From: Clostridiales bacterium
GTDB lineage: Bacteria > Bacillota > Clostridia > Oscillospirales > Oscillospiraceae
Length of the DNA stretch: 12,898 nucleotides
Direction: 5' to 3'
Assembly (NCBI GenBank): GCA_021203685.1
Contig: JAJQAS010000047.1
Span: forward strand, 1-12,898
Position 1 is the first letter of the stretch. Every line of letters starts with the position of its first letter. Below the pieces are notes generated by a model. The model did not search any database. It had not been told where the DNA came from and saw nothing but the letters and a program-made list of their open reading frames with translations. Shown one piece after another: positions 6,586 to 12,898 of this stretch. Made by a program: the position numbers and the translations under genes.

Positions 6586-6623
6586 AAGAGCGAGTCCGTG
6601 ATAAAGGAAAGAGGTGCAACCGC

Positions 6624-6938
6624 ATGACAGCAATTATCGTGACCGGCGGCAAGCAGTACAAGGTGGCGGAGGGCGATACCCTCTTCATCGAAAAGCTGCC
6701 CGTAGAGGTCGGCGATACCGTGACCTTTGACCAGGTCCTGGCCGTGATCGACGGCGACAACGCCACCTTCGGCACTCCCGTGGTGGAGGGCGCCAGCGTG
6801 GAGGCCAGCGTCGTCAAGAACGGCAAGGGCAAGAAGGTCCGTATCTTCAAGTATAAGCCTAAGAAGGGCTACCGCAAGCGTCAGGGCCATCGTCAGCCCT
6901 ACACCAAGGTGACCATCGGCAAGATCACCGTGGCCTGA
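6624..6938 (+). CDS. rplU: 50S ribosomal protein L21
   Basis: The product has 104 residues, the normal size for L21, which binds 23S rRNA in the large subunit. The N-terminal IIVTGGKQYKV and the basic C-terminal segment with YRKRQGHRQPYTKV are the family signatures. The start is supported by GAGGTG (6611-6616) seven bases upstream. It is the first gene of the classical L21-Prp-L27 operon; prp starts 8 bp after its stop, and the prp ribosome binding site (GAGGG, 6937-6941) overlaps the stop codon. Confidence 0.97.
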   Translation: MTAIIVTGGKQYKVAEGDTLFIEKLPVEVGDTVTFDQVLAVIDGDNATFGTPVVEGASVEASVVKNGKGKKVRIFKYKPKKGYRKRQGHRQPYTKVTIGKITVA

Positions 6939-6946
6939 GGGTTGCG

Positions 6947-7276
6947 ATGACCACCGCAGCCTTTCATATGGAGGGGGACCGCATCGTCAGCTTCGACATC
7001 AGCGGTCACAGCGGCTATGGCGAGGAGGGCAGCGACATCGTCTGTGCCGCCATCTCCGCCGTGGCGGGCATGGTCGAGTGTACCTTTAACGAGGTGCTGG
7101 GCCTGGCCGCCGCCGTCAAGTTGGAGCCGGACTCCGGCCACCTCTCCCTCCGTCTGCCGGGGGGCCTTTCCGAGATGGACGAAAACACCTGCCAGACCAT
7201 GCTGGTGGGGATGATGGTCTATCTCACCGCCCTCCACGAAGACTATCCCGATTATATTGAAGTTATGGAGGTGTAA
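6947..7276 (+). CDS. prp: Prp, ribosomal-processing cysteine protease for L27
   Basis: Prp (YsxB) is the cysteine protease that cuts the N-terminal extension from L27 in Firmicutes, a step shown to be essential in Staphylococcus aureus. The product has 109 residues, the usual size. The catalytic pair is visible in GHSGYGEEGSDIVCAAISA: His21 and Cys33. The gene lies between rplU and rpmA, the standard arrangement. Its substrate is encoded six bases downstream and has the matching cleavage site. Confidence is high from motif and context together. Confidence 0.95.
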   Translation: MTTAAFHMEGDRIVSFDISGHSGYGEEGSDIVCAAISAVAGMVECTFNEVLGLAAAVKLEPDSGHLSLRLPGGLSEMDENTCQTMLVGMMVYLTALHEDYPDYIEVMEV

Positions 7277-7282
7277 CGACCT

Positions 7283-7567
7283 ATGAAGATTTCCATCCAG
7301 TTCTTCGCCCACAAAAAGGGCGTTGGCTCCACCCGCAACGGCCGGGATTCCGAGGCCAAGCGTCTGGGCGTCAAGCGCGGTGATGGGCAGTTCGTCCTGG
7401 CCGGCAACATCCTGGTCCGTCAGCGCGGCACCAAGATCCACCCCGGCACCAACGTGGGCAAGGGCAAGGACGACACCCTGTTCGCCCTGAAGGACGGCAC
7501 CGTCAAGTTCGAGCGCCTCGGCAAAGACCGCAAGCAGGTCTCCATCGTCGAAGCCATCGAGCAGTAA
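7283..7567 (+). CDS. rpmA: 50S ribosomal protein L27 with Prp-cleaved N-terminal extension
   Basis: L27 lies near the peptidyl transferase centre, and its N-terminal tail reaches the tRNA acceptor ends. The product has 94 residues. The N terminus MKISIQFFAHKKG carries the Firmicutes extension; by family knowledge Prp should cut between Phe8 and Ala9, leaving AHKKG as the mature end. GVGSTRNGRDSEAKRLGVK and IHPGTNVG are typical L27 segments. The start follows GGAGGTG (7266-7272) at ten bases. It is the last gene of the operon and is followed by a terminator. Confidence 0.97.
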   Translation: MKISIQFFAHKKGVGSTRNGRDSEAKRLGVKRGDGQFVLAGNILVRQRGTKIHPGTNVGKGKDDTLFALKDGTVKFERLGKDRKQVSIVEAIEQ

Positions 7568-7579
7568 TTACGCGCATTT

Positions 7580-7614
7580 AACGCACCGGACATACTTCGT
7601 TCGGTGCGTTTTTT
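7580..7614 (+). terminator. Rho-independent terminator after rpmA
   Basis: AACGCACCG (7580-7588) pairs perfectly with CGGTGCGTT (7602-7610) around a 13-base loop, followed by a run of six T (7609-7614). It lies 12 bases after the rpmA stop and separates the ribosomal protein operon from obgE. Confidence 0.88.
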
Positions 7615-7658
7615 CTGGTATCAGGCCCCTTTGCACCAACCCTGTCAACAACCGACCA

Positions 7659-7717
7659 CCCCTCTTGCCTCCCCTGAAAGGGGAGGAGGGCCGCCGCCTT
7701 TGGCGGTGGCGGAGGGG
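7659..7717 (+). repeat. Palindromic three-stem intergenic repeat, copy 2
   Basis: This is the second copy of the element at 6371-6426, in the same orientation. The outer stem is ACCCCTC (7658-7664) with GAGGGGT (7712-7718). Hairpin 1 (7668-7675 with 7679-7686) is identical to copy 1. Hairpin 2 differs in sequence but is still a stem: GCCGCCGCC (7690-7698) with GGCGGTGGC (7702-7710), one wobble pair and a TTT loop. The rest of 7615-7817 holds no gene and no promoter I can support for obgE. Confidence 0.85.
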
Positions 7718-7817
7718 TTTCACCGGAACTATAGATACGGCTGCTGCAAAGGGACTGCTTCATCAGATGATTCCATTCAAAAATTCTCTTTTGACGTTTT
7801 GTGCTAAGGAGGGCCGT

Positions 7818-9098
<1,281 letters not shown>

Positions 9099-9111
9099 GC
9101 CAATCTTTCAC

Positions 9112-9150
9112 GGCGCACGGCTCCCATTGCGGGCTGTGCGCCCTTCTTTC
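9112..9150 (+). terminator. Rho-independent terminator after obgE
   Basis: GGCGCAC (9112-9118) pairs with GTGCGCC (9136-9142). The stem continues inward through 9119-9123 with 9131-9135 (two wobbles), giving about 12 bp, and is followed by the T-rich CTTCTTTCT. It lies 13 bases after the obgE stop. Confidence 0.75.
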
Positions 9151-9178
9151 TAAAAAATGTATTTTTCGTCAACTTTGC

Positions 9179-9207
9179 TTGTTTTGTCCGTGGCTCTGTG
9201 ATATAAT
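9179..9207 (+). promoter_or_regulatory. Promoter for the family 3 glycosidase gene
   Basis: A perfect -10 TATAAT (9202-9207) is preceded by TGA (9199-9201), an extended -10. At 17 bases' spacing the -35 is the weak TTGTTT (9179-9184). Transcription should begin near 9214, about 45 nt before the ATG. I found no clear operator palindrome or catabolite-repression site nearby. Confidence 0.65.
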
Positions 9208-9257
9208 CCAGTCATAGCCATTCCACCAATAAACGGAACAAGGAGCAGGTAAATTTT

Positions 9258-11768
9258 ATGAACATGAAAACCAGAGCCTTTACAGGCACCACCGACCCCT
9301 CAGCGCAGCCCTACGAGCTGCGCCACCGGGCTGTCGCCCGCCAGGCAGCGGCGGAGAGCATCGTGCTGCTGAAAAACGAGGGTGGGCTGCTGCCCATCTT
9401 CACCGACACCCCCATCGCCCTCTACGGCGCGGGAGCCGGGTGTACCATCAAGGGCGGCACCGGCTCCGGCGATGTCAACGAGCGCTACAGCGTCACCATT
9501 GTGGAGGGACTGAAAAACGCAGGCTACTCCATCACCACCGAGGACTGGGTCGCTTCCTACGATGAGCAGTACCGGAAGACCCGGGAGACCTGGCGGGACG
9601 AGATTTGGGCTGCCTGGGATGCCGCAGGAGGCGACGCGGTCAATCAGTTTGTGCTCTACGCGGAGCGGCCCTTTATGATGCCCTCCGGCGGAGGCGACAT
9701 CGTCAAAACCGAGGCAGACGTGGCCCTCTACATCCTGAGCCGGGTGGCCGGAGAGGGTGCGGACCGGTATGCTACTCAGGGCGACTACTATTTGTCTGAG
9801 ACTGAGCAGGAGCAGATTACTGAGATTTGCGCCCTCTACCCCAAAGTGGTGCTGGTGCTGAACAGCAGCGGCCAGGTGGATCTGTCCATGCTGGACGAGC
9901 ACCCCAACATCGCCGCCGTTCTGCAAATTTCCCAGCTGGGGTGCGAGGGCGGCAACGCCTTTGCCGACGTGCTCTCCGGCAAAGTCACCCCCAGCGGCAA
10001 GCTGGCCGCCACCTGGGCCGTGAAATACGAGGATTACCCCAATTCCGACACCTTCTCCCACAACAACGGCAATGTGGAGCAGGAGCCGTACCACGAGGGC
10101 ATTTATGTGGGCTACCGGTACTTCGACACCTTCCAGGTTCCGGTGCGGTATGGCTTCGGCTTCGGCCTGAGCTATACCGACTTCTCCATCGCTCCCGGCG
10201 CCCTGACGGTGCAGACCGCCGAGCCGGGTAAACCCGAGCTGTGCCTGCCTGTGACGGTGCAGAACACCGGCAAAGCCGCCGGGAAGGAGACCGTTCAGGT
10301 CTACGTCTCCTGCCCCCAGGGCAAGCTGGAGAAGGAATACCGCCGTCTGGCCGCCTTCGGCAAGACCAAACTGCTGGCCCCCGGCGAAAGCCAGCAACTG
10401 GAGCTGACCTTCCCGGCCTACGGCCTGACCTCCTACGACGAGAGCGCCCCCGGCTGGCTGCTGGAGAAGGGCCTCTACGGCGTCTTTGTGGGGAGCAGTC
10501 TGGAGAGCGCGGCGCTGGCCGGTTCCCTGGTGGTGGAGCAGGACCAGCTGCTGGTGAAAACCAAAAACATCTGCCCCCTCCAGCAGGAGCTGGACGAGCT
10601 GACCGCCCCCGCCGGGCAGGTAGAGGCCCTGCGGGCCGCCAGTCTGGCCCAGGCTGACCAGCTGCCCCAGGTGCGGCTGACCGGGGCCAACTTCGTCACG
10701 GAGACGGTGGAATACGGCAGCGCGGCCAAGCAGGTTCCCGCCGAAGTCCGCGCCTTTGTGGACACCCTCTCGGTGGAGCAGCTGATCCAGCTGGCCACCG
10801 GCGACCCCGGGCAGGGAATGTTGAGCAGCAATCTGGGTTCCTCCGGCATCTCCGTCCCCGGCTCCGCCGCCCAGACCAGCGCCTGCGCCCGGGAGCAGGG
10901 TCTCTCGGACATCGTCATGGCCGATGGCCCTGCCGGGCTGCGGCTGCAAAAGAGCTATGTGGTCAAGAATGGGAGCGTCGTTCCCGCGCCCTTTGAGCAG
11001 GGCATCGAGGGCGGCTACCTGAACCGGGCCGCCACCCCTCAGGGGGATGAGACCTACTACCAGTACTGCACCGCCGTCCCGGTGGGGACGGCTCTGGCCC
11101 AGAGCTGGGACCCGGAGCTGCTGGCCCAGGTGGGCAAGGCCGTGGCGGAGGAAATGCAGGACCTCCTCATCACCTCCTGGCTGGCCCCCGGCATGAACAT
11201 CCAGCGCAACCCCCTGTGCGGGCGCAACTTTGAATACTTCTCCGAGGATCCGCTGCTGGCGGGAGCCATGGCGGCAGGCATCACAAAGGGCGTCCAGTCC
11301 GAGCCGGGCTGCGGCACCACCATCAAGCACTTCGCCTGCAACAACCAGGAGGACAACCGGATGGGCTCCGACTCCATCCTCTCCGAGCGGACGCTGCGGG
11401 AAATTTACCTGAAGGGCTTCGAGGTCGCCGTCAAGACCTCTCAGCCCCTGTTCATCATGACCAGCTACAATCTGGTCAATGGCGTCCACGCCGCCAACAA
11501 CCACGACCTGTGTACCTGCGCCGCCCGGGACGAGTGGGGCTTCAAGGGCGCGATCATGACCGACTGGACCACCACCGAGCAGGGGCCGGACTGCACCGCC
11601 TCCGGCTGTATGCGGGCCGGGAACGACACCGTCATGCCCGGTGTCCCCGCCGACCACGAGAACATTCGTCAGGAGCTGGCGGCAGGCACCCTGTCCCTGG
11701 AGGACCTGAAGCTGGCCATCTGCCATCTGGTGGACGTGACCTGGCGGTCCAATATGTACGAGAACTGA
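9258..11768 (+). CDS. Family 3 glycoside hydrolase, circularly permuted, probable beta-glucosidase
   Basis: The product is an 836-residue retaining glycosidase of GH3. The domain order is reversed from the usual one: the GH3 C-terminal-type alpha/beta domain comes first (about 30-300, ending in YGFGFGLSYT 298-307), then a fibronectin-like domain (about 315-425), then the catalytic barrel (about 500-836). The likely nucleophile is Asp769 in IMTDW. DGPAGLR (556-562) and KHFACNNQEDNR (from Lys690) line the sugar site. Glu166 in GEGADR is a candidate acid/base. This order is known from rumen and gut Clostridia such as Butyrivibrio BglA. No signal peptide is present, so it should act inside the cell on imported oligosaccharides or glycosides. 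Substrate specificity cannot be read from the sequence. AAGGAG (9240-9245) lies 12 bases before the ATG, slightly far. Confidence 0.92.
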   Translation: MNMKTRAFTGTTDPSAQPYELRHRAVARQAAAESIVLLKNEGGLLPIFTDTPIALYGAGAGCTIKGGTGSGDVNERYSVTIVEGLKNAGYSITTEDWVASYDEQYRKTRETWRDEIWAAWDAAGGDAVNQFVLYAERPFMMPSGGGDIVKTEADVALYILSRVAGEGADRYATQGDYYLSETEQEQITEICALYPKVVLVLNSSGQVDLSMLDEHPNIAAVLQISQLGCEGGNAFADVLSGKVTPSGKLAATWAVKYEDYPNSDTFSHNNGNVEQEPYHEGIYVGYRYFDTFQVPVRYGFGFGLSYTDFSIAPGALTVQTAEPGKPELCLPVTVQNTGKAAGKETVQVYVSCPQGKLEKEYRRLAAFGKTKLLAPGESQQLELTFPAYGLTSYDESAPGWLLEKGLYGVFVGSSLESAALAGSLVVEQDQLLVKTKNICPLQQELDELTAPAGQVEALRAASLAQADQLPQVRLTGANFVTETVEYGSAAKQVPAEVRAFVDTLSVEQLIQLATGDPGQGMLSSNLGSSGISVPGSAAQTSACAREQGLSDIVMADGPAGLRLQKSYVVKNGSVVPAPFEQGIEGGYLNRAATPQGDETYYQYCTAVPVGTALAQSWDPELLAQVGKAVAEEMQDLLITSWLAPGMNIQRNPLCGRNFEYFSEDPLLAGAMAAGITKGVQSEPGCGTTIKHFACNNQEDNRMGSDSILSERTLREIYLKGFEVAVKTSQPLFIMTSYNLVNGVHAANNHDLCTCAARDEWGFKGAIMTDWTTTEQGPDCTASGCMRAGNDTVMPGVPADHENIRQELAAGTLSLEDLKLAICHLVDVTWRSNMYEN

Positions 11769-11792
11769 CGAAATCACAAAGATACTGACAGG

Positions 11793-11821
11793 CGCGGCGG
11801 GCGGTTCGGCGCACCGCCGCG
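11793..11821 (+). other. GC-rich hairpin between the glycosidase and phosphatase genes
   Basis: CGCGGCGG (11793-11800) pairs perfectly with CCGCCGCG (11814-11821) in the 74-bp gap. No T-tract follows, so it is unlikely to be a full terminator. It could stabilise the upstream message or lower expression of the downstream gene. That role is inference. Confidence 0.5.
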
Positions 11822-11842
11822 TCCTCACGAGGAGAGAGGACT

Positions 11843-12574
11843 ATGAAGCTGTTGATCGTGCGCCACGGCGACCCGAACTACCCAAGCGACTCGCTGACCG
11901 AAAAGGGCTGGCGGGAGGCGGAGCTGCTGGCCCGGCGGCTGACCAGACAGGAGGCAGACTACTACTACGTCTCCCCGCTGGGCCGCGCAAAGGACACCGC
12001 ATCGCTGACGCTGGAGCGGTTGGGACGGACGGCGGAGGAATGTGAGTGGTTGCAGGAATTTCCCGCCCGGATCGAACGGCCCGACAAACCGGGGCGGCAG
12101 TCCATCGCGTGGGACTGGCTGCCCCAGGACTGGATGGGCCGGGAGGCGTTTTTCTCCGCCGAGGACTGGGCCACCGACCCGGTCATGGAGGCAGGACAGG
12201 TGCGGCAGCAGTATGACCACATCGTCCAGTGCTTCGACGCCCTGCTGGAAAAACACGGATACGCCCGGGAGGGCAAGTGCTACCGGGCGGTCCGCGCCAA
12301 CAACGACACCATCGTCCTGTTCTGCCACTTCGCGCTGGAGTGTGTGCTGCTCAGTCACCTGTGGAACGTCTCCCCCATGATTTTGTGGCACGGGCTGTGC
12401 GCCGCGCCGACCTCGGTGACCACTGTTGTCACCGAGGAGCGCAGGCCGGGCATCGCCTCGTTCCGGGTCACGGCTTTTGGCGACATTTCCCACCTCTACG
12501 CCGCGGACGAACCCCCCGCCTTTGCGGCACGGTTCTGCGAGTGCTACGGCAACGAAGGGGAACGCACCGACTGA
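11843..12574 (+). CDS. Histidine phosphatase superfamily protein (phosphoglycerate mutase-like)
   Basis: The product has 243 residues. The N-terminal RHG motif (VRHGDP, Arg7-His8-Gly9) carries the histidine that is phosphorylated during catalysis in this family. The partner arginine is probably Arg48 in SPLGRAKDTA, and the second histidine is His162 in LFCHF. The fold class is certain, but the substrate is not: members act on sugar phosphates, phosphoglycerate, nucleotides or cofactor precursors. It lies 74 bp after the glycosidase gene in the same direction with no terminator between, so co-transcription is possible, and a sugar phosphate substrate would fit that context but is not shown. 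The ATG follows GGAGAGAGGA (11831-11840). The protein appears complete. Confidence 0.88.
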   Translation: MKLLIVRHGDPNYPSDSLTEKGWREAELLARRLTRQEADYYYVSPLGRAKDTASLTLERLGRTAEECEWLQEFPARIERPDKPGRQSIAWDWLPQDWMGREAFFSAEDWATDPVMEAGQVRQQYDHIVQCFDALLEKHGYAREGKCYRAVRANNDTIVLFCHFALECVLLSHLWNVSPMILWHGLCAAPTSVTTVVTEERRPGIASFRVTAFGDISHLYAADEPPAFAARFCECYGNEGERTD

Positions 12575-12592
12575 CCCTTCACAGATATTAGG

Positions 12593-12618
12593 GCGTATTT
12601 TCCCTTAAAGACGCTTTT
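12593..12618 (+). terminator. Possible terminator after the phosphatase gene
   Basis: GCGTATTT (12593-12600) pairs with AAAGACGC (12607-12614), with one internal A-G mismatch and a six-base loop, followed by TTTT. It is modest in strength. The rest of 12619-12652 holds nothing I can identify. Confidence 0.45.
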
Positions 12619-12703
12619 ACAGGACAAAATCGAACCGCACCAGCCAAACAGCTGAGGCGTCCCCTGTCAAGTAGGCAGTGAAAAAAGCAAAAGGATTTCT
12701 ATG

Positions 12704-12739
12704 AAGATGGCTTTTGCCCCAGGGCAGAGGCCATCTTTT
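12704..12739. terminator. Hairpin at the IS end, possible terminator
   Basis: AAGATGGC (12704-12711) pairs with GCCATCTT (12730-12737), and an inner TGCC/GGCA stem sits in the loop. On the + strand the stem runs into TTTTC. It would block transcription entering the element from the flanking genes, a common trait of IS ends, and could also end transposase transcription on the - strand. Confidence 0.55.
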
Positions 12740-12746
12740 CATACAA

Positions 12747-12809
12747 CTATGCGGCAGCATGGAACTCCATAGGAGTCATGCACTTGAGTCGCTTCTTTAT
12801 TTTGTAGCT
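12747..12809 (-). pseudogene. C-terminal fragment of an IS3-family transposase
   Basis: Read on the - strand, this encodes SYKIKKRLKCMTPMEFHAAA followed by a TAG stop. It matches the characteristic C terminus of IS3-family OrfB integrases (pattern RIKxxLKxMSPxxYR, after a YNN motif). The frame is closed just upstream by TAA (12810-12812). The expected YIxYYN segment is not in frame, although HIY appears in another frame, which suggests a short indel. The rest of the integrase, including the DDE residues, is not visible. It is almost certainly non-functional. Confidence 0.65.
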
Positions 12810-12855
12810 TTACAATAGATGTGAGACCAGGGTATAGAAAAAGGCGATTGAGTTT

Positions 12856-12890
12856 GTTAGAATAAAGTCACCACAACAATCATGTCTAAC
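12856..12890. repeat. Short inverted repeat near the window end
   Basis: GTTAGA (12856-12861) and TCTAAC (12885-12890) form a perfect 6-bp inverted repeat separated by 23 bases. It sits in AT-rich DNA next to the IS remnant. It could be a small hairpin or a protein-binding site, or it could be chance. An ATG at 12882 begins within the repeat, but the window ends too soon to call a gene. Confidence 0.3.
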
Positions 12891-12898
12891 GAAAGGAC

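Larger units (their letters stand above)
12653..12812 (-). mobile_element. IS3-family insertion sequence remnant, right end
   Basis: The sequence turns AT-rich here. TGAGGCGTCCCCTGTCAAG (from 12653), followed by TAGGCAGTG and a run of A, resembles the right ends of IS3/IS150-type elements as I remember them, with the terminal TG of this group. Next come a hairpin and then, on the - strand, the last codons of a transposase. The match does not clearly continue beyond about 12812, so only a 3' piece seems to remain. The exact boundaries are uncertain, and the rest of the element could continue outside the window after a rearrangement. Confidence 0.6.

Noticed and set aside
7665..7817. N-terminal extension of ObgE
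   Set aside because: The upstream codons translate through the palindromic repeat. The true start at 7818 has AAGGAGG and matches the family N terminus.
12882..12898. Start of a new gene at ATG 12882 (MSNER...)
   Set aside because: Only five complete codons remain, there is no good ribosome binding site, and the ATG sits inside an inverted repeat. It cannot be supported.

Overview
The window is about 60% GC by eye and runs almost entirely on the + strand. It looks like a chromosomal segment of a Gram-positive gut-type Clostridium relative, plausibly Oscillospiraceae (the Flavonifractor/Oscillibacter/Intestinimonas neighbourhood). The evidence for Firmicutes is the L21-Prp-L27 cluster with an L27 that carries the Firmicutes N-terminal extension, strong AGGAGG ribosome binding sites, sigma-A promoters with extended -10 elements, and a lipobox lipoprotein. 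The narrower placement comes from GC content and protein flavour and is an inference.

Positions 1-2971 hold the distal part of a histidine operon: hisH (5' end outside the window), hisA, hisF, hisI and hisE. The genes are tightly spaced, with two ATGA stop/start overlaps. HisH and HisF form the imidazole glycerol phosphate synthase. HisE, HisI and HisA catalyse the three preceding steps. The hisE product is unusual: it holds two HisE domains in tandem, and the second has lost its EExxE metal-binding motif. A YczE/YitT-like membrane protein (ending at 3706) and a small acidic lipoprotein (3720-4301) follow in the same direction. A strong terminator at 4322-4350 closes this unit.

Positions 4367-6165 hold prfC (release factor 3) with its own promoter and a leader of about 150 nt. 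The leader contains back-to-back hairpins and a possible 15-codon leader ORF. A 458-bp gene-free gap follows, holding short GCTGTTAGC-type repeats, a structured palindromic repeat (copy 1), and the promoter and leader of rplU. The rplU-prp-rpmA operon (6624-7567) encodes L21, the protease that trims L27, and L27 itself, and ends in a terminator. Copy 2 of the palindromic repeat (7659-7717) lies between it and obgE (7818-9098). The two copies therefore bracket the L21-Prp-L27 operon and show structure-preserving differences.

Positions 9179-12574 hold a promoter, a circularly permuted family 3 glycoside hydrolase (no signal peptide) and a histidine-phosphatase superfamily protein. After 12575 the composition becomes AT-rich. 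The sequence there contains the right end and the last codons of an IS3-family transposase on the - strand, interrupted upstream by a stop, so it is an IS remnant.

Most of the window is core housekeeping sequence. I found no defence system, CRISPR array, rRNA or tRNA. The least ordinary items are the tandem HisE, the paired structured repeats and the prfC leader.
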